Program-made: the position numbers and the translations under genes | The notes under the pieces: generated by a model | What the model was told of the DNA's origin: nothing | Seen by the model: only the letters and a program-made list of their open reading frames with translations | Databases searched by the model: none | Assembly: GCA_938003875.1 (NCBI GenBank) | Contig: CALKWO010000066.1 | Span: 1-8,859 of the forward strand | From: an uncultured bacterium | GTDB lineage: Bacteria; Planctomycetota; Uabimicrobiia; Uabimicrobiales; JABWCH01 | DNA: 8,859 nucleotides | Direction of reading: 5' to 3' | Part shown: positions 1 to 4,351 of the stretch, piece by piece | Layout of the letters: each line of letters begins with the position of its first letter | Numbering within the stretch: the stretch's first letter is position 1

Positions 1-60
1 ATAACGATAAAGATAACGATAAAGATAACGATAAAGATAACGATAAAGATAACGAGAACG
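1..60. repeat. 12-bp tandem repeat (ataacgataaag), five copies
   Basis: Four perfect copies of ataacgataaag run from 1 to 48, and a fifth (49-60) differs at two positions. The array starts at the window edge, so its true length is unknown. The unit is itself two similar hexamers (ataacg/ataaag). One forward frame reads as Asn-Asp-Lys-Asp repeats, so it could be the low-complexity tail of a protein or simply a minisatellite. Confidence 0.9.
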
Positions 61-101
61 AAAAAGAATTAAATGCAATTTTTGCTATAAGTCATTGCTA
101 G
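3..101 (+). CDS. Possible C-terminal fragment with NDKD repeats (5' end outside window)
   Basis: The frame beginning at position 3 is open from the window edge to a TAG at 99-101. It reads as a charged (Asn-Asp-Lys-Asp) repeat followed by NENEKELNAIFAISHC. The frame extends upstream out of sight, so a real gene could end here. Against this, a 12-bp repeat is a multiple of three and keeps any stop-free frame open automatically; a second forward frame also stays open until 72. I recognise no family. It ends about 46 bp before a mobile-element end. Treat as a weak candidate only. Confidence 0.2.
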   Translation, partial: NDKDNDKDNDKDNDKDNENEKELNAIFAISHC

Positions 102-146
102 CCAATATTTGGAATTTAACATTGTCAAGGTACTGGCTTTCATATA

Positions 147-167
147 AGCTCAACGTCGGTTACGCCC
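147..167. repeat. Solo copy of the MITE-like terminal repeat
   Basis: This 21-bp stretch ends in ggttacgccc and matches the two ends of the element at 3070-3276. It agrees with the reverse complement of the left end (3070-3090) at 18 of 21 positions and shares the terminal gttacgccc with the right end. The bases that follow (168-177, attttcaaag) also resemble the target duplication beside the other element (attttcatag). It is probably the right end of a related element whose left part lies outside the window or has been lost. Confidence 0.6.
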
Positions 168-230
168 ATTTTCAAAGCGGTTTCTCCATCCCTGAAAATT
201 GTTCTTCAAAAAACCAACAATACATTTATC

Positions 231-258
231 TTGACATTTTTTTCCTACTTTGTACACT
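231..258 (+). promoter_or_regulatory. Putative sigma70-type promoter for the protease-trxB unit
   Basis: A perfect TTGACA at 231-236 is followed, 16 bp later, by TACACT at 253-258 (4 of 6 to TATAAT). Transcription would start near 265, leaving a leader of about 50 nt before the ATG at 314. It lies just downstream of the mobile-element end at 167. The -35 is very good and the -10 is mediocre. Confidence 0.5.
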
Positions 259-313
259 AAATTTTATTTCGTATTTTATTACTTCTTATATTTTCTCAGA
301 AAAGGTATAAATC

Positions 314-973
314 ATGAAGGCTTTAGTTCAGAAATATCCTTTTTTGCCTTATGTCTTTCCTTTTTTGCTCTTTGTGGTGCTTACTGGTATAACACCCTAT
401 ATTCCAGGTAAAGTACTGTATGGCTATCCTTTGAAAACTATTTTGGTAACTATCTCTGTTATTCTTTTTTGGCCCTACTATGCTGAAATCAAACAGAAGG
501 CAAAACCTTTAGATATGTTTCTGGCTTTTTTGATTGGTGCTGTTGTTTTTGTCGTCTGGATTTTTGATCCTGCATGGTATCCTCATTTAGGGGAATCACA
601 GTCATTTAATCCCTGGCAAGAAATAGAGATTCCCTGGGCCTATATATGGATAAGCTTTCGTATTTTGGGGGCTTCGATTCTTGTGGCTATCATCGAAGAG
701 CTTTTCTGGCGTGGGTTTTTACTGCGCTGGCTGATTCAAGAAGACTATCAAAGCGTTCCCCTGGGTGCGTTTACATGGCGTTCCTTCTGGATCAGTTCTA
801 TTCTATTTGGAGTAGAACATCACGAATGGCTAGTGGGTATTATTGCAGGTATGCTTTATGCCCTACTATTGTACCGTACAAAAAATCTGCTTACATGCAT
901 CCTTGCCCATGGTCTGACAAACTACATGCTGGCAATGTATGTTTTGAGTACTGGTAACTGGTATTTCTGGTAA
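314..973 (+). CDS. CPBP-family intramembrane protease (CAAX prenyl protease-related protein)
   Basis: This is a 219-residue, very hydrophobic polytopic membrane protein. The three CPBP/ABI motifs are all present: EELFWR (E128, E129, R133; the EExxxR motif), FGVEHH (F165, H169; FxxxH) and HGLTN (H199, N203; HxxxN). These residues form the presumed metal-dependent active site inside the membrane. Hydrophobic segments lie near 12-30, 40-57, 67-84, 110-130, 158-180 and 190-212. Length and the ending in TGNWYFW match the 'CAAX prenyl protease-related' subgroup, which in some genomes is linked to exosortase/PEP-CTERM sorting; no exosortase or sorted protein is visible here. The ATG is supported by AGAAAAGG (298-305), 8 nt upstream. 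trxB starts 24 bp after the stop, so cotranscription is likely. The substrate cannot be told from sequence. Confidence 0.9.
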   Translation: MKALVQKYPFLPYVFPFLLFVVLTGITPYIPGKVLYGYPLKTILVTISVILFWPYYAEIKQKAKPLDMFLAFLIGAVVFVVWIFDPAWYPHLGESQSFNPWQEIEIPWAYIWISFRILGASILVAIIEELFWRGFLLRWLIQEDYQSVPLGAFTWRSFWISSILFGVEHHEWLVGIIAGMLYALLLYRTKNLLTCILAHGLTNYMLAMYVLSTGNWYFW

Positions 974-997
974 AAATCCATTTTTCAGGAAAAGAAT

Positions 998-2008
998 ATG
1001 AGCGAAATACAAAAAGTCCAACTTTTGATTCTAGGTTCAGGTTGCTCTGGTCATACAGCAGCGATTTATGCAGCTCGCGCTGGTTTGAATCCTGTTGTTT
1101 TAGAAGGTCATGAGCCAGGCGGACAGCTTTCTCTAACCTCTGTAGTAGAAAACTATCCAGGCTTTCCCGAAGGTATAGGTGGATTCGATCTTATAGATAA
1201 TATGAAAAAGCAAGCCATGCGCTTTGGAGCTACTTATGTCACAGAAAAAGCCGTAGAGGTTGCTTTGTCTTCCCGACCTTTTCATGTAACCACAGATGCA
1301 GAAAGCCACTTTGAAGCACAAAGCCTGATTATAGCGACAGGAGCAAGAGCCAGATTATTAGGGATTCCTGGAGAAAAGGAGAATTTCGGCCATGGCGTTT
1401 CTTCTTGTGCTACCTGCGATGGTGCTTTCTATCGCAACAAAAAAGTAGTAGTGATCGGTGGTGGTGATACCGCAATGGAAGATGCCTTATTTCTTACAAG
1501 GTTTGCTGCTGAAGTTCATCTTATGCATAGAAGAGATAGTCTGCGAGCATCGAAAATCATGCAGAAACGGATTATGGAAAACCCTAAAATTCATATTCAC
1601 TGGAACACCGAAATATTGGAAGTCTTGGGAGAAAACCATAAGCTTACAGGGCTGAAAATTGTATTCCATCCTGAGGGGAAACCCATAGAACAGATTGCAA
1701 AACATGGCTCCGTGGAAAAATCTGGTGTTACAGTGAGCGTATTTCCCTGCGATGGCCTATTTTTAGCCATAGGCCATATACCCAATACAGAATTTTTAAA
1801 AGGACAGCTTCCTGTGGATGAAGAGGGCTATCTTGTTCCTGAAATTTTGCCAGACAACTGCGCTACCTGCGATGTATGGAGCAAGGTACCAGGGGTCTTT
1901 CTGGCAGGGGATGTTGTAGACTCGGAATTCCAGCAGGCTATCACGGCAGCAGGAATGGGATGCAAAGCAGCGATGGCAGCCGAAGCATTCCTGGCAGAGC
2001 AGGAATAA
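998..2008 (+). CDS. trxB: Thioredoxin reductase (NADPH, FAD-dependent)
   Basis: This cytoplasmic flavoenzyme of 336 residues passes electrons from NADPH through FAD and a CxxC disulfide to thioredoxin. In order: FAD-binding GSGCSG (13-18), EPGGQL (39-44), ATG (113-115), the redox motif SCATCDG with Cys137 and Cys140, NADPH-binding GGGDTAMEDA (154-163) with HRR (177-179) for the NADPH phosphate, and the C-terminal FAD motif GD (304-305) followed by the QAITAAGMG region. This is the bacterial low-molecular-weight TrxR layout. It is slightly longer than the usual 310-320 residues, because of extra sequence around 220-245 and 282-295. The second stretch holds another CATCD (Cys288, Cys291), which is unusual. 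GSGCSG replaces the common GSGPAG. The ATG has AGGAAAAG (987-994) upstream. It is probably cotranscribed with the membrane protease; thioredoxin itself is not in view. Confidence 0.95.
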   Translation: MSEIQKVQLLILGSGCSGHTAAIYAARAGLNPVVLEGHEPGGQLSLTSVVENYPGFPEGIGGFDLIDNMKKQAMRFGATYVTEKAVEVALSSRPFHVTTDAESHFEAQSLIIATGARARLLGIPGEKENFGHGVSSCATCDGAFYRNKKVVVIGGGDTAMEDALFLTRFAAEVHLMHRRDSLRASKIMQKRIMENPKIHIHWNTEILEVLGENHKLTGLKIVFHPEGKPIEQIAKHGSVEKSGVTVSVFPCDGLFLAIGHIPNTEFLKGQLPVDEEGYLVPEILPDNCATCDVWSKVPGVFLAGDVVDSEFQQAITAAGMGCKAAMAAEAFLAEQE

Positions 2009-2091
2009 CAAAAAAATTAAAAATATGTTTTAGTCAAAATGATGTTGAGCATATTTCAAGATATGTTTTAGTGAATAGTCACTTACGGTTG

Positions 2092-2120
2092 AAATCTTGT
2101 GCAAAAGTGTAAAGATTTTT
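2092..2120 (+). terminator. Weak intrinsic terminator after trxB
   Basis: Perfect 7-bp arms AAATCTT (2092-2098) and AAGATTT (2112-2118) enclose a 13-nt loop and run into TTTTT (2116-2120). The stem is AT-rich and thus weak. The long inverted repeat that begins at 2122 may provide the real transcript end. Confidence 0.35.
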
Positions 2121-2121
2121 C

Positions 2122-2198
2122 ACCGCAGAGACGCGGAGAACGCAGAGAAGAATAAAAAATATAAAATTTTTTCTCTGCGACCTCTGCGCCTCTGCGGT
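2122..2198. repeat. Long inverted repeat of the 'ccgcagag' type
   Basis: The left arm (2121-2149, caccgcagagacgcgg...) pairs with the right arm (2171-2199, ...cctctgcggta) at 24 of 29 positions, with two perfect 9-bp blocks. The arms enclose an AT-rich loop of about 21 nt. Imperfect palindromes built on 'ccgcagag/ctctgcgg' are a familiar interspersed repeat in many environmental bacterial genomes. T-rich tracts lie on both sides (2116-2120 and 2201-2214), so the structure could stop transcription, most plausibly that coming from trxB. I see no flanking target duplication. Confidence 0.8.
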
Positions 2199-2243
2199 AA
2201 TTTTTTTCCTTTTTGCAGTTTATCCGTGTTAGGAACAATATAA

Positions 2244-3005
2244 ATGAAACAATGGTACGAATCGTTATTTGAAAATTATGCAAAAAAATATGACAGCGAA
2301 AATTTTGTCCAGGGGACTTTAGGCGAATGCGATTTCCTGGAGAAAGAAATTGCTTTCAATAAATCCTTAAAGATTTTGGATATAGGTTGTGGAACAGGCA
2401 GGCATAGTATTGAACTATCCAAACGAGGTTACAGTATTACTGGCATAGACCTCTCTGAATCGCAGCTCGAAAGAGCAAAAGAAAAGGCAGCAAAAGAAAA
2501 TCTCAAGATTTCTTTTTTGCGATATGATGCAAGAAATTTGCCCTTCCAAAAGGAGTATGATCTCGTTATTATGCTTTGCGAAGGAGGCTTTCCCCTAATG
2601 GAAACCGATGAGATGAACTTTGAAATACTCCAGAATGCCACGAAAGCCTTAAAAGAAAAGGGTAAATTCATTTTTACTACGCTAAACGGTCTTTTCCCTC
2701 TATATCATTCCGTAGAGGAATTTTGCAAGTCTGAATCGCAAGAAGGCAATGCTACCTATAGGAGCAATACATTCGATTTAATGACATTTCGCGATCACAA
2801 CATAACGGTATTGGAAGATGATTCAGGAAATAAAAAAGAGCTTCATTGTAATGAAAGATACTATGTGCCTAGTGAAATAACATGGCTCTTAAAGTCGCTT
2901 GGCTATAAAAAAATAGAAATCTTGGGAGCAAAGCTTGGAAAATTTTCCCGAAATGACAAACTCACTACCGAAGATTTCGAAATGCTCGTTATCGCAGAAA
3001 AATAG
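2244..3005 (+). CDS. Class I SAM-dependent methyltransferase
   Basis: This 253-residue protein has the Rossmann-fold methyltransferase signature. Motif I is LDIGCGTGRH (residues 45-54), the glycine-rich loop that binds S-adenosylmethionine. Motif II is GIDLS (67-71), whose Asp69 should bind the ribose hydroxyls. RYDARNLPF (93-101) fits the adenine-binding region, and YDLVIML (105-111) is motif IV. The C-terminal part (about 150-253) is the variable substrate domain and gives no clear substrate: a small molecule, RNA or protein are all possible. Length suits the Methyltransf_11/25-like group. The ATG is preceded by AGGAA (2231-2235) with 8-nt spacing. The gene stands alone between two palindromic repeats and has no obvious partner, which together with the flanking inverted repeat hints at a transferred or shuffled segment. 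Confidence 0.85.
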   Translation: MKQWYESLFENYAKKYDSENFVQGTLGECDFLEKEIAFNKSLKILDIGCGTGRHSIELSKRGYSITGIDLSESQLERAKEKAAKENLKISFLRYDARNLPFQKEYDLVIMLCEGGFPLMETDEMNFEILQNATKALKEKGKFIFTTLNGLFPLYHSVEEFCKSESQEGNATYRSNTFDLMTFRDHNITVLEDDSGNKKELHCNERYYVPSEITWLLKSLGYKKIEILGAKLGKFSRNDKLTTEDFEMLVIAEK

Positions 3006-3060
3006 GGATAAACATATTTCAAGAGAAGATATGCTAGAACCGCAAAATGGAGTAGATGCT

Positions 3061-3285
3061 ATTTTCATAGGGCGTAACCGTTGTTGCGCTGTGTTAAGAA
3101 TGTCTTTAATACTAAGGCTTATAACACGAAGAACACGAAGGAAAGAACACGAAGAACACGAAAAAAAATACAAAAAATATTATTTCCCTTTTTTCCTTCG
3201 TGTTCTTCGCGTCCTTCGTGGTGAAAAATATTGGTTACACTGAAGTCTCTGCTTGAGCGCAATACCAGTTACGCCCATTTTCATA
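3061..3285. mobile_element. MITE-like element with 9-bp target duplication
   Basis: The core element spans 3070-3276 (207 bp). It starts GGGCGTAAC (3070-3078) and ends with the exact reverse complement GTTACGCCC (3268-3276). Over the outer 21 bp the two ends match at 18 positions. Directly outside, attttcata occurs at both 3061-3069 and 3277-3285, as expected of a 9-bp target-site duplication. Inside is a second, longer palindrome made of cacgaag units (3125-3222). No transposase is encoded, so movement would need an enzyme supplied elsewhere. A 9-bp duplication occurs in several IS groups (for example IS1, IS10 and IS903), and I cannot name the parent. The element lies 65 bp after the methyltransferase stop and could end its transcript. 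Confidence 0.7.
3125..3222. repeat. Inner 'cacgaag' hairpin with 9-bp units
   Basis: The left side has four copies of aacacgaag-like 9-mers (3124-3160). The right side carries the complement (3192-3222). An 18-bp block, 3127-3144, is perfectly complementary to 3192-3209. The intervening bases are almost all A and T. Repeats of this type are widespread in environmental genomes and often generate false reading frames. Here the hairpin sits inside the MITE-like element. Confidence 0.85.
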
Positions 3286-3360
3286 GCACTACTCATTTTG
3301 CACAAAATCACTTTGACTAATACACACTTTGATAAAAAGCAGAGGAATTTTGAAATTTAC

Positions 3361-3389
3361 TTGCCGTTAAAAAAATAAAACGTTAAAAT
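3361..3389 (+). promoter_or_regulatory. Putative promoter of the ferredoxin gene
   Basis: TTGCCG (3361-3366) and TAAAAT (3384-3389) are separated by the optimal 17 bp, and both boxes are close to the sigma70-type consensus. The predicted start near 3396 gives a leader of about 95 nt. The leader contains two hairpins, listed separately. Confidence 0.6.
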
Positions 3390-3393
3390 ACAG

Positions 3394-3431
3394 TATCTTT
3401 TCTGGGTAAGAAAAGATATTTTCTCTTTTTT
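3394..3431 (+). promoter_or_regulatory. Leader hairpin 1 with T-rich tail (attenuator-like)
   Basis: TATCTTTTCT (3394-3403) pairs perfectly with AGAAAAGATA (3409-3418) around a 5-nt GGGTA loop. The sequence then runs TTTTCTCTTTTTTT (3419-3432 region). The form is that of an intrinsic terminator but with a stem poor in GC. Lying between the promoter and the gene, it could lower read-through, stabilise the mRNA 5' end, or overlap the transcription start itself. Confidence 0.4.
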
Positions 3432-3441
3432 TATGATTTAT

Positions 3442-3467
3442 AAGGGGATATTGGTATATCCTTTTTT
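3442..3467 (+). promoter_or_regulatory. Leader hairpin 2 with T tract
   Basis: AAGGGGATAT (3442-3451) pairs with ATATCCTTTT (3456-3465), counting two G-U pairs, around a TGGT loop, and T continues to 3467. It is terminator-shaped and ends 10 nt before the Shine-Dalgarno site of the ferredoxin. It matches no riboswitch class that I know. Confidence 0.4.
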
Positions 3468-3477
3468 ATCAAATTTT

Positions 3478-3483
3478 AAGGAG
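3478..3483 (+). promoter_or_regulatory. Shine-Dalgarno site of the ferredoxin gene
   Basis: A perfect AAGGAG sits 6 nt before the ATG at 3490. It is the strongest ribosome binding site in the window and fixes the start of this very short gene. High expression is expected, as is common for small ferredoxins. Confidence 0.85.
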
Positions 3484-3489
3484 TTCTAA

Positions 3490-3660
3490 ATGGCTCATAA
3501 GATCAATGATAGCTGTGTAGCTTGTGGCGCATGCCAATCTGAATGCCCTGTCGAAGCAATCCAATCAGGAGATGTAAAATTCAATATAGATCCTGAAATT
3601 TGTACAGATTGCGGAACATGCGTAGATGTATGCCCTGTAAGTGCCATTGCTCCTGAATAA
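3490..3660 (+). CDS. 2[4Fe-4S] bacterial-type ferredoxin
   Basis: This 56-residue protein is a cytoplasmic low-potential electron carrier. Two CxxCxxCxxxCP motifs are complete: Cys9, Cys12, Cys15, Cys19 (then Pro20) and Cys38, Cys41, Cys44, Cys48 (then Pro49). In this fold the first three cysteines of each motif plus the last cysteine of the other motif bind each cluster. The start MAHKINDSC and the near two-fold symmetry match clostridial-type ferredoxins, whose usual length is about 55 residues. Such proteins serve partners such as pyruvate:ferredoxin oxidoreductase or hydrogenases; no partner is present here. The gene has its own promoter, leader, strong Shine-Dalgarno site and terminator, so it looks like a single-gene transcript. 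The organism therefore probably has anaerobic or low-potential metabolism, which is inference. Confidence 0.95.
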   Translation: MAHKINDSCVACGACQSECPVEAIQSGDVKFNIDPEICTDCGTCVDVCPVSAIAPE

Positions 3661-3694
3661 GACTATCATCGTTTTTATTGATCTAAGATAGAAC

Positions 3695-3732
3695 AGCGCA
3701 TGAAAGGTTTTTACCCTTTTATGCGCTTTTTT
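3695..3732 (+). terminator. Strong intrinsic terminator after the ferredoxin gene
   Basis: AGCGCATGAAAGG (3695-3707) pairs with CCTTTTATGCGCT (3715-3727), 13 bp including one G-U, around a 7-nt loop, and ends in six T (3727-3732). This is a textbook rho-independent terminator, 34 bp beyond the stop codon. Confidence 0.9.
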
Positions 3733-3819
3733 AGTATTTTCAGGAAACTAGGAATCAATAATCCAGATTTAACATTCTCAAACTATAATTGTGTAAAATA
3801 AAATCCATTTTTCTCTCGT

Positions 3820-3851
3820 TTTTTCCAAAAAATTTCTCTATAATGGAAAAA
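3820..3851 (+). promoter_or_regulatory. Candidate promoter and operator of the HTH-tamB unit
   Basis: A perfect TATAAT lies at 3839-3844, with only a weak -35 candidate around 3816-3821. An 8-bp perfect inverted repeat, TTTTTCCA (3820-3827) and TGGAAAAA (3844-3851), spans the -10 box. That is a plausible binding site for a dimeric regulator such as the HTH protein encoded next (autoregulation is inference). The leader would be about 85 nt. It also contains the near-palindrome gctaaaatttagc (3877-3889). Confidence 0.4.
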
Positions 3852-3923
3852 GAATCAAGGATGCTAGCCATCATAAGCTAAAATTTAGCATTCCACTATA
3901 AATTTTTATAAGTTTAAGTAAAC

Positions 3924-3929
3924 GGTGAG
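3924..3929 (+). promoter_or_regulatory. Shine-Dalgarno site deciding the HTH start
   Basis: GGTGAG lies 7 nt before the ATG at 3937 and favours that start. A GTG at 3925 would add four residues but overlaps this site and has no good ribosome binding site of its own. Confidence 0.6.
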
Positions 3930-3936
3930 TATAACA

Positions 3937-4329
3937 ATGAAAAAAGATGAATTTGCTGCTATTCGTCAGGAACTGGGATTGACCCAAAAAGAATTGGGGA
4001 ATTTTTTGTTGGTTTCTACAAGAGCAATACAGAGCTATGAGCAAGGATGGCGCGCTATACCTCCTGATGTAGAAAGGAACCTTCTATTCCTTTTGATGCA
4101 ACATCGTCATGGAATCAGAAAGACAAGAGAATTTTGTTGTGATACTATCAAAAAATGCTCTGAAGAACAAAAAAAACATTGTGCCGCTTATAGAGAATTT
4201 CCACACAATGTTTGTTGGTATCTAACAGGTACAAAATGTGAAGGCAAAGATGATATTTCATGGGAAGAAAAAATACTCAGATGTCGTGAGTGTGAAGTTT
4301 TTCTGAATCTCTTCAAAAAACAATACTAA
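3937..4329 (+). CDS. XRE-type helix-turn-helix protein with Cys-rich (two-CW-like) tail
   Basis: The protein has 130 residues from the ATG at 3937. Residues 5-55 form an XRE/Cro-type HTH: IRQELGLTQKELG (9-21) is the first helix and turn, and STRAIQSYEQGWRAIP (27-42) holds the recognition helix and the typical YEQG turn. The tail carries eight cysteines (67, 68, 74, 82, 93, 101, 116, 119) with CWYLTGTKC (93-101) and CRECEVF (116-122). This resembles the 'two-CW' type domain that I recall from deltaproteobacteria, where HTH-plus-Cys proteins occur; it could bind zinc or an iron-sulfur cluster. Known: XRE domains bind operator DNA as dimers. Inferred: it is a metal- or redox-sensing regulator that controls its own operon, since tamB follows after 22 bp. 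The ligand is unknown. Confidence 0.8.
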   Translation: MKKDEFAAIRQELGLTQKELGNFLLVSTRAIQSYEQGWRAIPPDVERNLLFLLMQHRHGIRKTREFCCDTIKKCSEEQKKHCAAYREFPHNVCWYLTGTKCEGKDDISWEEKILRCRECEVFLNLFKKQY

Positions 4330-4351
4330 GAATCCTTGTGGGCCGAATTTT

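Larger units (their letters stand above)
2030..3320. repeat. Imperfect inverted repeat bracketing the methyltransferase region
   Basis: Positions 2030-2051 (beginning TTAGTCAAA) match the reverse complement of 3299-3320 at 19 of 22 positions, with a perfect 9-bp outer block. The pair brackets the ccgcagag repeat, the methyltransferase and the MITE-like element. It could mark the edges of an old inserted segment. I find no target duplication directly outside, and the sequence is AT-rich, so chance cannot be excluded. Confidence 0.3.

Noticed and set aside
95..310. Forward open frame of 71 codons starting with TTG
   Set aside because: It runs across the mobile-element end and the promoter of the protease gene, has no ribosome binding site, and resembles no family.
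2213..2241. Promoter directly before the methyltransferase (TTGCAG / CAATAT, 17-bp spacing)
   Set aside because: The -10 matches at only 3 of 6 positions and overlaps the ribosome binding region, so the transcript would be leaderless despite a visible Shine-Dalgarno site.
2083..2283. Reverse-strand frame of 66 codons
   Set aside because: It is produced by the ccgcagag palindrome (the RRGAEVAEKK and SLRSPRLCGE strings are typical false translations of that repeat) and overlaps the methyltransferase start.
3124..3222. CRISPR array suggested by short repeats
   Set aside because: The units are 9 bp, contiguous and arranged as a palindrome, with no spacers and no cas gene.
2935..3243. Forward frame of 102 codons and its reverse counterpart at 2889-3173
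   Set aside because: Both overlap the methyltransferase end and read through the cacgaag hairpin (RRTRRKEHEEHEKK, FLRVLRVLRG), a known source of spurious proteins.
3925..3936. GTG start four codons upstream for the HTH gene
   Set aside because: It overlaps the GGTGAG ribosome binding site that is well placed for the ATG at 3937 and lacks its own.
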